Of a DNA stretch of 64,000 nt, positions 46,383 through 59,249 are shown in pieces; the stretch's first letter is position 1, and every line of letters starts with the position of its first letter. The stretch is taken from positions 5,277,501 to 5,341,500 of the forward strand of contig NC_091971.1 of the NCBI RefSeq assembly GCF_036711975.1, given 5' to 3'. Made by a program: the position numbers and the translations under genes. The notes below the pieces were generated by a model. It had not been told where the DNA came from, ran no database searches, and was given only the letters and a program-made list of their open reading frames with translations. This DNA comes from Onthophagus taurus. Taxonomy: Eukaryota > Arthropoda > Insecta > Coleoptera > Scarabaeidae.

Positions 46383-49300
46383 ATGCCACCTGTGGACAGC
46401 ACCCCTGATATAAACACCGCTAATTTCGAATTGGTTTATTCCTTACAAGCGTTTAATAAAGTTCCTGTTTATGAGTATAAATCAAAAAGGACCGGTCTTA
46501 CGATTGTTCTATCTGAAGTTGATGGACCTGTAGTTAATGGATTTTTCTGTTTAGGTAATTTTTTTTTTGAGGTTATGTTGTCTTTCATAAATGATTTTTA
46601 ATTTTAAAGCGACCGAAGCTCACGATGATGATGGATTACCCCATACTTTGGAACATCTAATATTTTTGGGCAGTGAAGATTATCCTTATAAAGGTGTATT
46701 AGATTTATTAGCAAACCGTTGTTTAGCCTCTGGAACAAATGCATGGACTGATATAGATCACACGTGTTATACTATGGAAACGGCTGGAAGTGAAGGATTT
46801 TTAATGTTAATGCCCATATTTTTGGACCATATTTTATACCCTATATTATCAGTTAGTGATTTTGTATTTTTTTTATTTATTATATTAAGAAATTATTTCA
46901 ATTTAGGATGAAGGATTTATAACAGAAGTACATCACATAACTGGTGAAGGCGATGATGGAGGAGTTGTTTACTGTGAAATGCAGGGTCGAGAAAATTCGG
47001 CCGAAAGCCGTTTGCATTTGGCGATGGCTCGGGCGATTTATCCAGGAAAATGTGGATATTCATCAGAAACTGGTGGAATTTTAAAAAATTTAAGAGAAAG
47101 TTGTAATAATGCCAAAGTTAGAAATTATCATAAAGAATTTTATCGACCGGAAAACCTTAGAATTATCATCACAGGAAAAGTTAAAGCTCAAGATGTTTTT
47201 AATTCTTTAGAAAAACTCGAAGAAAAAATTCTTTCTAAAGTAAATAATTTTTTTATTAGGGTTTTTAAGCTAATTGTTTTATTTAAGGGCGAAAGAAGCT
47301 CTTTTACTCGTCCTTGGCAAACTCCAGTTCCCCCATTGGAATCATCCCAAGATATAACATTAAAATATCCCTCAGATGATGAATGTAATGGGATATTTAG
47401 CGCTGCTTGGAGAGGGCCATCTTCAGTTAATGAACAATACACACTTAATGCATCATCTGTCTTATTAAAATACATGACTGACTTTGCTGTTTCTACACTA
47501 CAAAAAGAATTTGTTGAAATTCCAGATCCTTATGCTAGCAAAGTATTAATTAAATTAGTTATTAAAGAATTAGGTTTAATATGAAACTTTATTTAGGTTG
47601 TTTACAGTTTAACTGAAAATTCTGAAACTTGCCTTTATTTAATTTTTGAAAACGTTCCTTGCGATAAATTACCAAATATAAAACCAAAATTAGTTGAAAT
47701 TTTTAACAATATCTATAAAAATGACGATATTGATATGGAACGAATGAAAAATATTATAAATAGGCAAAAGTTGGAATCTTTAAGCAACATGGAAAATAAT
47801 CCTCATCATGCTATTGCTTTTATGGTGATTGGTCAAATGCTTTATGGAAATACTAAGAAAGATGTAGGTTTTAATTGTTAAAAAAATATGTACAGGTGTC
47901 CAAATTTCGATGGGTTTGCAGTGCTTTAAAACATCAATAAATTCTATTGTTATTAACAAGGCACGGAACTTTTGTAACAAAACGATACGATTTCCCCCCT
48001 CCACTCGCTCTCAGAAAATCTTGATTAAAAGAACAGCATACTGATCAGTGGGAAATTAAAATTTCAAGTTAGAAAAAAATTGTGTTAACAAAAATTGTTA
48101 CTGAAACAATTCTAAACAAACTTTGTCAACATTTTTTTTTATTTAATCAATAATTAAGGAGATAACCTCAAAATAATAATTTTTCCGTTTTTATACATCA
48201 TTATACTTAGAGGCTTAATTAATAGAGATGTAAAAAATGTTTATTAAGATAATTGATTCAAAATCGAAATTGAAACAAATTTTATTTGAAACATTTTTTA
48301 ATAAAAACAATAATTGTTGAGATAATTAATTTTGATAGCATACTATTCAGAGGGAAATTAAAATTTAAAGATAGCAAAAAATTGTATTAACAAACACTGT
48401 TCCTGAAGTAATTCTAAACAAATATTGTTCATAAAAATTTTTGATTTGATCAATAATTAAGAACATAATCTCAAAAAAATTTTTATATATATATTTTTTT
48501 TATTGAGAAAATCGTTTTAGAATTTAATTTAGAACAACTTTTGTATGAAATTTTCTGCTGAGAAGGAGTGGAGGGGAAAATCGTATCGTTTTGTTACAAA
48601 AGTTCCGTGCCCTAGTTATTAATTACCCTTTTCTTGACATGGAATGGTATGAAAAATGTGACGCATGAATGTATGCGAATGAAAATTTAAACCAAGCTGC
48701 TAAATTATACATAAATAGGTAGAATGCAACATTTATAAGCAATAACATTTTATTAGTAGATTGTTTTACTTCAGATATCAAAAAAAAAGTATAAATATAA
48801 ACCCTACAAAAACAAATAGTTTACCACTTACACCTGGAAGATACCAAACGACGTTTGAAATTCTTTAACTGATTTTTGTACCAAGCACAAAATAATATTG
48901 AATTTAGTTCCTCTATTATATGGTCTGATGTGGCATATTTTACCAGCACAGGAATCTATAATCGTCACAATAATAGGCCAATGCATCAAGAAAACCAACA
49001 TATTGTAATTGAGCGGGAGCGCCAAGGAAAATTTGGCTTTTCGTGGCATGTTTTATTATTGGGCCACGAATTGTTTATAAAATATATGAAGCGCTAATCG
49101 CTATTTGCCCATCTTGCAAGAGGCTTTGCCAGATATATTGAATGATATTCCTCTTATTCGATTAAATAACATTTATTTTCAACAGGACGGAGCTCCCGCT
49201 CAAAATGCGCAGTTAGTGACGTTCAAGTTCGCGAAAACCGCAACTTTCTATCTTTCATAATAACTGAGATAACCTGCAAACCCATCGAAATTTGGACACC

Positions 49301-52300
49301 TGTACATTTTGAAAACTTTTAAGTGTATATTAAGTAGTATTTTATTTTAAGCTTGAACAAAGATTAAATCCATTAGAAGACCTTGATAAAATGTTAACTG
49401 AACCAAAATCTTATTGGTTATCACTTTTAAAACGTTATTTAATCGATAACCATGTGATTACAATACAAGGTTATCCCAGTCAAAGTGAGCAAGCATCCAT
49501 GGCTGCTCAAGAAAAAGCAAGAATTGAGGAACAGATTAAAAATTTGGGTGAAAAAGGATTAGAGGAAAAAGAAAAAGAACTCAACGACGCGATCGCATTT
49601 AATGAAAAACCCGCTCCTGAATCGATGTTAACACAAGTCAATGTCCCTTCCATAAATTCCATATTTTTCCATGACATTGTTCGGTATAGTTCTGATGAAA
49701 AATCACCCGAAATCGATTTAACCCAAACAGATATTTTTACTTACTTTGATAATGTAAAAACAGACTTTGTTTATGTACGTTATAACCGATCCTAACTTTA
49801 TTTTTATTTATAATAATTGTTTTTAAGATTTTTGCTTTATTGGATACTTCAAAACTAAAACCGGAACAAAAACTTTATCTATCGCTTTTATTGGAAGCCT
49901 TCTTCGAAACTCCAATTGAAAGAGAAAATAAATTAATTTCTTACGAAGATGTAGTGACTGAATTAAACAGCGATACTGTCTCATCCAGCGGAAGCATCGG
50001 ATTGACTTCATCTGGCATCAGCCGGTTTAGGTGCGGAATGTATTCAACGACTGCTACGGTTATGTTACAAGTAGAAAAAGGGAAATATGCCAAAGGAATG
50101 GAATGGTTAAAAGAGATATTATATAAAACCGTTTTTACCTCTGAAAGATTAAAAATAATAGCCACAAAAATTGTTAATGATGTTGCCCAAGCTAAAAGAA
50201 GCGGAAAAAATGTTGTTTCTTATATTATGAGGGGATTATGTTATGTACAAGGTGAAAATTGTAATAATTTAATTATATAGATTTTAGAGATTGTATTTTT
50301 TTTTATAGATAGTAACCAACAAGCAACTGGAATTTTGAGGCAACACAAATTCCTATCAAATCTTCTAAAATTACTCGATTCTGATCAATCTAATCAAGTA
50401 ATTAATGAAATAACTAAAGTAAGAGATATAATAACAAGTCCAGAAAATGTTGTTTTGTATTTAGCTGGAAAAATCGATCAGATTGAGGACCCAGTGGGGC
50501 CTTTAATCAAATTTGTTCCGGATAATATTAAAGCACAACGCTCAAAAAGGTTTATTTTATTTAAAGGATTTTATAAATTCTTTCAACCCAATTTATTTTT
50601 TAGTTTGAATGTAACTCCCGATTACAAATTATTAAATCATATGAATAATGAAGGAGTATCCAGCTGTATAGTTGGCATGGGATGTTTAGAATCTGCATTT
50701 TTCTATCACACAGCACCTGGTCTTAATTCATACAAAGATGATGATTTACCAGCTTTGATGCTTTACCTACAATATTTAATACAAGCTGAAGTAATTTTAA
50801 AATTAACCTAAATGATTCTATTTAATTAATTTAATTTGTGTAGGGTCCTATGTGGAGACAAATTCGTGGAAAAGGTCTTTCTTATGGATACACAATTACC
50901 CAAAAAATTAACGAAGGCTTATTATGTTTAATTTTTTCTAAAGCAACAAACGTCGTCGGGGCTTACAAAGAAACCTACGAAATTATAACAAAACAATTAA
51001 AAGAAAAAACTTGGGATACGACCCAATTAGAATCGGCGAAAAGTTCCCTTTTATTCGAGATTATCGAAGAAGAAAAAACGATTGGAAACGTCGTTTGTTT
51101 ATCGTTAAACTCTTATTTTCATGGTGTTGATTATAAACACAACAGAAATTTATTGGCCTTATTGGAAACTGTGACTATTGAAGATTTGAATCGTGTTGGC
51201 GATAAATATGTTTCGTTACTTTTTGATGAATCAAAAACTAAAACTGCGGTGGTTTGTGATCCTGCTAAAGCAGAGGAAATTCAAGCTGGATTTAAAAAGT
51301 ATGTTGGTAAATTTTTCTTGGCCTATATACAGTATGTTCGTAAAGTAGCGGATATATGCGATAAAATCATTATAAACGATTTATAGAAAATACCAGAAAT
51401 GGGTCTAGCCATGAGTAACTATGGTAACCAATTATTTTAAATAATTCCCTGAGTGTTAAAAGCTGATTTAGTAAAACTTCTTGAAGTATGGTGGCGCGCC
51501 ATCTTGTTGGAATAACTGCTTTTGAAAAAATTTAAACATCTCTTTCCAGTTAAGGTTGCCTCAAATCTTTTGCTGGTATTGCGACTTTCTTTTCTAATTT
51601 GGGTTTATGAGTAGTCCAATAGCGACAATTTTATCTATTTACTTGTCCACTCAATGTAAATGTTCCCTGGTCTGAAAAAATTATGTTTTTGACGAAGTCT
51701 TCGTCATCGTTGCAAAATTGTTGTTGCAAAAAGTACGATTCATCAATGATATTTTAGGAGTTTTAAAATTTTGTGAACCGTTGATTTACTAATGTGCAAA
51801 TTAGACCCAATACCCCTTACAGTAACATGAGGATTTTTTTGCCCAGCCAAAACCACGTTTTGTTAAACCTCCCTTAAAACATTTGGTAGGCCAAACTTCG
51901 AGAAATGCTTCCAGAGATGAACATGCTTTTTAAATTTAGTCACAGCTAGGCGCACTCTTTACCATACTTTGGGTAAAGAGTTCAAGTACTTACTAAATCA
52001 GTTTTTGACATGTTATGATTACTTATAGTTACTGCTATTTTTATCATGTCAATAAATTTGAAATAGTAAAACTTTAAAGTAATTTTTCTCGAAAATTTTC
52101 TTATGGAATCAATATTAATATTGACTGTACTAGATTCAGAAAAAAATCCACTCATATTCCATAATAAAAATGGGTGACTGCCATTTGAAAAAATCATCGA
52201 TGACGTCATAACTCGTTTAAATATGACGAAAAAAATTTAAAATCTAGACCCGTTCCAGGGATTTTTCCATAAACCGTTTATAATGACTTTATCGCCTATA

Positions 52301-52764
52301 TCCGTTACTTTACGGACACACTGTATAACCGAATAACAACTAAAGTTAGAATTAACACTATTATTTGGCGCCTTGAGAGACGTGCGGCTAAACCCGATAC
52401 TTTCTAGTTCTATGTCTAGTGTTGGTTCTAGTTTTAGTGCAATAAAAATATGCTAAGTAGGTATGCATATTTAGCATAATATAGTAGTATGCTATCTTAT
52501 ATTAAGTAGCGCAACCTACCACTGTCACTAGAACTAACATTACACCTAGACCTAGAAACATTCGGGTTTATCCGTCTTGAAAGACGAATGGGTATTACTA
52601 GGTCTGGTATTAGTTGCAGTTTAATAAAAATATACAACAATCTAGCACTGAATAATAATTATATGGGCTAAAAAGATTTTAAATTAATTAATTCATTTTT
52701 TTTTAGATTAAATTTGGATTTGAAGGTTTATTCTTCATTAGAAGAAAGTTTCTTGAATTGTTAA
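46383..52764 (+). CDS. M16 zinc metallopeptidase, C05D11.1-like (11 exons, 1018 aa)
   Basis: Large peptidase of the insulinase/pitrilysin (M16) superfamily, close to the presequence-protease branch and to the family named after nematode C05D11.1. Such enzymes cut peptides inside a closed two-half chamber. Exons: 46383-46554, 46610-46851, 46907-47239, 47288-47542, 47597-47863, 49352-49774, 49828-50251, 50309-50549, 50604-50790, 50844-51298, 52707-52764; all have GT/AG ends and sum to 3057 nt. The inverted zinc site HTLEH is at residues 69-73 and a likely third ligand is Glu162 in VVYCEMQG. The C-terminal half has the family motif RGKGLSYGYTI (exon 10). A Lys/Glu-rich coiled linker (QEKARIEEQIKNLGEKGLEE) lies in exon 6. 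No signal peptide is evident. Intron 5 carries a mariner with an inner hAT, and intron 10 another mariner. Confidence 0.93.
47957..48614. mobile_element. hAT-type MITE nested in the mariner
   Basis: An 8-bp direct repeat GTTATTAA flanks it (47949-47956 and 48615-48622). The inverted termini share GGCACGGAACTTTTGTAACA and continue about 45 bp, through CAAAACGATACG. The 8-bp duplication and a C(A/T)AGG-like end fit hAT. No coding sequence. Confidence 0.82.
48870..49240 (+). pseudogene. Tc1/mariner (DDE) transposase remnant
   Basis: The frame at 48876-49097 includes SDVAYFTSTGIYNRHNN, the first Asp region of the catalytic core in this transposase group (usually SDE-FTS-G--NRHN). A later frame has DIPLIRLNNIYFQQDGAPAQ, the second Asp region. 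It is frameshifted between the blocks and lacks the N-terminal DNA-binding part, so it is inactive. Confidence 0.82.
51330..52323 (-). mobile_element. Mariner-type transposon in intron 10 of the peptidase gene
   Basis: Begins CAGTATGTTCGTAAAGTAGC, with a closely similar inverted end at 52323, flanked by TA. On the minus strand a broken transposase can be read: IIFSDQGTFTLSGQVNR (about 51,690-51,640) and a FQQDGAPP box near 51,510, the first and second Asp blocks of the DDE core. Stops and shifts make it inactive. Confidence 0.85.
52340..52660. repeat. Palindromic repeat, TTTCGGGTTTAGCCG family
   Basis: Two inverted halves with CTAGTTCTA-type runs, GTGCAATAAAAATATG and a hammerhead-like GACGTGCGGCTAAACCCGA motif. 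The same family occurs at 22,740-22,850. Here the ribozyme core is damaged (CTTGAGAGA in place of CTGANGA, GATA in place of GAAA). It lies just upstream of the last exon of the peptidase gene. Confidence 0.6.
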
Positions 52765-53029
52765 AACTGAAAACGTTGATAAAAGTCTTTTTTGAATTAA
52801 AATTCTCAGTGATTCACGTATTTTAATCAAATTATATGGATAATGTTTAACTATTAAGACTGCTTTAATGTCAATTTTAGAAGAAATGTTATCAAAATAA
52901 ATCCGTATGTTGGTGCATTTGTTTTTGAAAAAGTTAATTAAAATTAATATATCTTTATTATGACATTGGTAAGTATTTATATACATTTTAACATGAAAAT
53001 TATGTGTATAAAACATATTTTCATCAACA

Positions 53030-53035
53030 AATAAA
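53030..53035 (+). terminator. AATAAA poly(A) signal, peptidase gene
   Basis: AATAAA on the plus strand, 266 bp past the stop codon at 52762-52764 and 77 bp short of the DPP4 stop codon on the other strand. The two genes converge, so their 3' ends probably meet or overlap. Confidence 0.5.
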
Positions 53036-53111
53036 ATGATGAAATAATAACATTTCTTTTTTATAATCCAATTCAATGACTAGTTTTTTTTAGTTACACA
53101 AAAAATTTTCC

Positions 53112-56100
53112 TCAATCCACATTATCAATAAAACATTCGTCCAAAAAGTGTTCTAAGGAATGATATAAATGTGGTCTTACAGCTGCCAAACCATGATCTT
53201 CATCTGGATAACTCTAAAAATTAATTAATTAGGAGTATTTAATTTTTAGATTTTTTTTGAAACAAACCTGCTGCCTAAATAATATATCTTGATGCTCCAA
53301 AACTTTCGACCAAAGCATCGATTGTTGATAATGGACGTTATCATCAAAAGTACCATGAATTAAAAAGTATAATTTATCTCTTAATCCTTCGTATTTATTT
53401 AAAAGTTTTGCATTTTCATAACCTAACGAATTATCTAAATCAGTTGGTAATCCCATAAATCTTTCTGTGTATATCGAATCTACAAAAAGGAAAAAATTGA
53501 GAATGCAAAATTAATTTATTATCAAAATAATTTACCGTATAATGTCCAATCTGTTACAGGGGCTACTGACATCCCACATTTAAACACATCCTCTTTATCC
53601 ATCGCCAAAGCCATTCCAGAAGCATAACCTCCATAACTCCAACCCCAAATCGCCGTTCTACTTGAATCCACGTAAGGTAAGGTTTCTTGAATTAATCTAT
53701 AAATTAAAACCAACAAATTAAAATCAACAAAAACACAACATTTAATAAGCAAATCTTACTTGGTAACTTTTATTTGATCTTCAACTTCCACCGTACCCAT
53801 TTTCTTATACATAGTAAACATCATTTTATCACCTTTTAAACCTGATCCTCTACCATCAATCGTAGCGTAAATAATACTTTTATTCACCGCTAAATAAGTA
53901 CCCCAATCATGAAGATATTTATGATCGACTTGATATGAATCGGGGCCCCCATAACTACAAGAAATTATTTAAAATAATTTTTTGTTTAAATTATTTTTTG
54001 TACTCACACTTTAACTAACATAGGATACTTAGTATCCCCACTTAAATCAGCATCCGCAGGTAATTTTAGCATAACTTGTGCTTTAAACCCACCTTCCGTT
54101 TCAAAAGTAAACGTTTTTATTTGGGGTAATTTCAGCGAATTCGTTTTTTCTAATAAAGATTGATTTTCTTCCCAATCAAAAATCTTATGCCCTTCCGAAT
54201 TATGTATTGTAATTGAGGGCACCCCGGGTCCTGCACAATTTAAAACGTACAAACCGGCTGCCTCGCTAAATTTGGCCGAATTATATAAACACGATTCATT
54301 GTTGGCATTTTTTAAGTCACACGATAAACATTTTATGGTTTTTGTGTTGATTTGGTACGAATAAACGTGTTTTACACCTGGATCTTCTTCTGTATTTGCT
54401 TCATAATAACTTAAAAAAGAATTATTATATAATTAAAAAAAAATCAAAAATGATTTATTTACATAAAGTTATTTTCCCATTTCAATATTTCAGTAACCAC
54501 AAATTTTCCTCGAGTTAAAGCTTCTAATTCGGAATTTTCTTGGCGATTTAATTTCACAATGTGCCTATAACCCCCGGCGTTATTTCCTTGATCTTGAGAT
54601 AAAATCAGTATTAATTGGGAACCATCCAAAGAAAAAGTTGGTGGGGAATAAAGATCCAACCAACCTTCGTTTTCTTCCAAATACTTAATCTGAAGTTATG
54701 TCAAGTTAAAATTAAATAATATGAATCAAAAAATTTCTTACAGTTTTGTAGGTGTTTTCTGATGTTTCATAAGAAACAATGTACGCTTTGTTTTGTACCC
54801 TATTCATCCAAATCGCGCAAAGATCTTCACTTGTGGCCCAAGTAACTGCCGATAAAATCGCATCATCGTTTAAATTACCTGGTTTCTCTAAATTTATAGT
54901 TGTTGATTCTAATTTTGTTAAGTCAATTACGTGGAGACTTACTATAGGATTAGGTCTATTTGGCTAAAACAAAATATTTTATATTTTATTGGTTTTGGTA
55001 ACAAAATCATCTTTTTGTCAAAAAGGTTAGAAGTATCAGAAACTTTGCAAAGTGGTTGTGAATATTGCTAAAATGATCTTGAAGTTTCTAAATGCTTTTT
55101 AAAAGATTTACATAGAATGCTAAGGCTTCTAGGAGAATTTATTACTATTGCCAAAGATATCTACGTATTTCTAACGCTTTTGAAAGTATTCTATATGTTT
55201 TCTAGATTCTTAACTCTTCTCGCATCGCATTAGATTTGCTGTTTGAAAAATTGTTTTATGGTTATTGGAATACACAAAAAATTTTGGATATTTACATCAC
55301 AAGTAATAGTCGTGACGAAATTGTTGCTCCATAGAAGATATCACAAGGCCATAAAAGTGCTATCATAAACATTTCAAACGCATTTTATAACATATGGTGG
55401 GCCAGCCATTAATGTTGAAGGAGCCAATGTCTTGAATTTTTCTTTAGGTGTTTGCTAAATCGCTACCGAGATAGATAAGGCAAAGATAAACAACAGTCAT
55501 CCAAGTCAATAAAGACAGCTTGGAACCCGTTACCTTTTTAGCCAATGGGTAAACACTATATTTGGTCCTAATAATGCCAATTATTCCGTGCAGGAACGTT
55601 GAGTAGGTTAGTTTTATTTACAAACATTAATTATACCATGACGTTTTCCAAATTTGAAAGACCCCCAAATTAAATGTCTACAACAAGATGCACAATTTGA
55701 AGGGACTTTAAATAGCTTGGAATGCTTTTAAGAGTGTGACCCAAAATTTTCTAGGAAACAAAATCTGACAATTACATAGCAATTAGTAATGAACTTCTTA
55801 GAAATTATCATGAACTGGGCTGTAACGTGAGCCTTAAAATACATTTTTTACATTAGAACCTGGATTTCTTTCCCCCGAATCTCGGCGACGTCAGTGATGA
55901 ACACGGTGAGAGATTTTATCAAGACATTTCTGTTATTGAAAAGCGTTATCAGGGCAATGATATCAGAAAGTATAAAAGAAAAACATTTTAAGACCGCATT
56001 CAGCAAAACGGATTTGCGTAATTTAAATTTATAACTTGTACCAGAAAATAGAATGAGTTTATTTTACTTGATTAGTAAATAAACATCTACGTTATTAATA

Positions 56101-57349
56101 GATCGACTTTAAAACGAAGTTAAAACTTCGCTTCTAACATTTGCGTGCAACTCTAAAATGTTTGAATTTTAATAGCATTTCATTTCCGCAATGTTTCACA
56201 CGTTTATAACATGTCTTAAAGTGTTTCTATTAACACTGTTTTAACAAGTTTATGGTTTTCTAATCTTTTTGGCAATCTTAATGATATTATTGATTATTTA
56301 CCTTTGGATATCTAATTTGTACAGCTCTTGTATATTGATACGGTAAACTTCCCGGTATCCCATAAAACGGTATTGTCATTATAGGAACATTTTGATCATT
56401 GTATTTCGCGTACGCTAATTTTTTTCCATCATCCGAGAACCACAACGCTTTATTTGAAGCGACAATTTCCTCTAAAAACATATTATAATAATTTGTTTCA
56501 CGAATAAATTATTTTTACCTTCATAGACCCAATCAGGAATTCCGTTGTAAAGATAACCATCTCTCCCATCAGTCGTTAATTGTTTAGCGTCATCATTCAC
56601 CGATGATTTATAATAAATATTATTTACATAAACAAAAACTAACGCGTTTCCTTGAGTGGACCAACCGCAATATTGCAAAGCTAATTGATCGGTACTTCTT
56701 TGATTTGGGATTGTAATTTCGGTTTCTTCTTTAGTATCGAGGTCAATTACGGTGTATTTGGCGTAAAATGAGTGCCTATATAATTTTTGATACTCAAATC
56801 CGAATAAAATAAATTTCCCGTCTGGGGAAAGTTCTGAGATAATTGAGTTGATTAATAACTAAAATTTAAAAAATTTCTAAAGTTTATATAATTAATTTTT
56901 TTAATTTTTTTTACTGGATTTGAAGGAAAAATCTCCTTTTTTTCATTATTTTCCAAATTATAACTCATTAAATTCCCCGGTGAATCTCTATAGAGTAACT
57001 TTGAATCTAAAAATAAATCTGTTATTGTGTTTGAGTCAAAATTAAAAACTCACCTGATATCCAAGTTGCGTTAAAACTTCTCGCACTTAATTTATTTTCT
57101 AAAATGTCCTCTAATGAGATGTTAGTGGTTTCATCTCCTCCATTTGTGTTATCATCATCTGCAGTTGTAAGTACAACAACTACAGCGATTATCGCGGCTA
57201 TAACAACCACGGCAATTATTGATCCTGCTATCCATAATCGTTTCTTTCTTCTTCCTTTTGATATGATTAAATCCTGTTGGGTTAAATTAAGATAATTTTA
57301 AGAAATTTTAATTCATTATTGTTCTTACTGTGTTATTTTCAACAACCAT
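53112..57349 (-). CDS. Dipeptidyl peptidase 4-like serine protease (12 exons, 787 aa)
   Basis: Type II membrane protease of family S9B, which removes dipeptides after Pro or Ala from peptide N-termini. Exons: 57349-57329, 57273-57054, 57006-56915, 56858-56519, 56471-56302, 54963-54742, 54689-54463, 54409-54008, 53954-53760, 53696-53536, 53479-53268, 53213-53112; all phases agree. Residues 1-19 are cytosolic with a RRKKR stop-transfer, 20-42 form one membrane helix, and the rest is outside: a beta-propeller with DWVYEEEI (Glu225/226, the substrate N-terminus anchors), then the alpha/beta hydrolase. The triad is Ser650 in GWSYGG, Asp729 in HGTFDDNVH and His761 in YPDEDHG. Length and spacing match animal DPP4. 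Either this short start or the exon at 62397-62531 may be used. Intron 5 contains a transposon relic. Confidence 0.94.
55600..55990 (+). pseudogene. Arthropod transposon-type ORF remnant in a DPP4 intron
   Basis: Frameshifted plus-strand translations give AWNAFKSVTQNFLGN (about 55,715), a stretch ending in SLKIHFL-like residues, then GDVSDEHGERF followed by QDISVIEKRYQGND (about 55,887-55,970). I recall this protein as widespread in arthropod genomes as a multicopy, probably transposon-borne gene. This copy is broken and antisense to DPP4. Confidence 0.55.
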
Positions 57350-59249
57350 CTTTTATCTTATAATAAAAGTGGTTAAATAACGACTGGTAATAAAAAAGTA
57401 ATCAACAACCTCAAAATATTTTAAGCCGATAACACAATCGTTCTTATCATTGATTATTTTATAGTCTTTGAATTGATTATGATATATGTTTATTGGATAA
57501 TCTAGGATTAATCTTTGATAAGTTTTTGATTAATTTGATCCTTAAGAAAAAATAGTTCTTTATCAAATAGAAAAACAATAAAAGCGTAAATTACAATAAA
57601 ATGGTCGTTATTATTCATTAAGTTCACTCTCTCATTAACATACCCCCTATTGGGTATTTTTAACTTTATTTCGTCCTCCTTTTTAACTACCTTTTTATTC
57701 TTTACACGCAACAAAAATCAATTTCTTTTCTACTATTTTACACAAAAGAAATTTCCTTTATTTTTATTATTCATCTCTCTTTGGCAACCTTTCATTTAGT
57801 AATTTAACACAGAACACATTATCCTAGGATCCGTAACAAGGTGACGACCTTGCCTAATGTTACAACACCTTTTCTCGTTGGTATAACAATTTTTTTGTCA
57901 CTGTTGATGTGGTTTACTGACCTAGATTTTAATTTAATGCGAGTCGAATTAAACTTCCCATTTCTCATTTTTTATCTCATTTTTAGAATTTTAAGCTTTT
58001 TTTTTTAAGAAAAATTTAAAATTGTTTCGCATGCAAAGTGTTGAATTTAAAGCTTCCGCGATTTCCCTCAGAGATTTATTACCGAGATAACGACAACCGT
58101 TGGAGATAATAAATTATTTTTAACGTTCGTGATACTGCTTTTGAATTAAGTGGGTGTAATTAGTAATTTGAATAGAGAGGTGTTTTAAAAAATATACATC
58201 TAAGTAATTTGTTTTATCATTTAATTATGTAATAAATCGGAGTTTGTTAAAGAAAAGCTGCAGGACTATGTTTAGCCCAAGAAACCGCAACCAACGTGTT
58301 GATATGTAAATTCAGTTACGAACAAATCGAACATTAACATAACATGCGATCGCATCCGTATTATTTATTCTAAGAGGTAACATGTTATTATTTTCTCGTT
58401 TACCCCTTCGCGTTACCCATACAAATCCAAAGGAATTTAATACAAAATTAAATTAATTGAGACACGATTTTATAAATCCCCTATATAACTTAAATAAAAG
58501 GAAGGATGGATTTGTTTTTGTTGGGTTAAAAATAACTTAACGGTATAACAAGCTGCAGTAAACAATTTTTAGAAAAAAATGACCCGCAACTCGTAAATTG
58601 GAAGAATTAAAATTCAACGACCATAAAAAATCCAATTAAGGTATAAAATGAAAACAATTAAATTGATTTTTTATGATATTATTGTTAAATAACAAAGAAA
58701 TGTACACTTGAAGCGTATGCAAATAGATCTCGTTCATAACACACAATTTAAATATTTATTTAGTATTCAACGGATGTACATTTAACTCCTTTATAACTCG
58801 AGAGCTCAATATCGCAGAATTCTAGGTATTGTTCGAGTGTCCGAGCGGTCTGTTTATGCTATTATAGGGGAATTTTGAATTATTCATAATGCAGCTTTAA
58901 CGTCGACTTGCTTGACTGAACCGGAAGATTGAATATTCATCGAAAATTCCATCGATGTTTCTAATTAAGAACGAAATTGTTTTAACATAATAATTTATAA
59001 AATTAACAACTAAGTTAAACAAAGTTAGTGGTATAAAGGTTGACATTTTTAATTAACACCATCAACCCAAACAGCTTAATAATTTAAAAAGTTTCTTATC
59101 CTCCATACCGAAGCTGTGATTAAAATACATATTCCTTCACGTGACTCACCTCTAATTTTAATCAAGAACTTCATCACCGTGTGCCAGATTGAATTGTTTA
59201 TGTATAGAAAAGGCGTGATGGTATAAAGGTTGCAAATGCATCAACAAAA

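Larger units (their letters stand above)
47892..49302 (+). mobile_element. Mariner-type transposon in intron 5 of the peptidase gene
   Basis: Begins CAGGTGTCCAAATTTCGATG and ends with the complement, flanked by TA. Outer sequence matches the element at 17390-18235. It contains a degenerate transposase (48870-49240) and an inner hAT-type element (47957-48614). As it lies between a good donor (47864) and acceptor (49351), the host reading frame is not affected. Confidence 0.88.

Noticed and set aside
51299..51386. Peptidase gene ending in the frame past 51298
   Set aside because: The GTATGT donor at 51299 joined to the exon at 52707 gives a cleaner end, and the read-through runs into mariner sequence.
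52375..52595. Hammerhead-like motifs before the last peptidase exon
   Set aside because: Core bases are changed (CTTGAGAGA, GATA), so catalysis is not expected.
54779..54967. Plus-strand frame over the DPP4 gene
   Set aside because: Antisense shadow of a well-supported exon.
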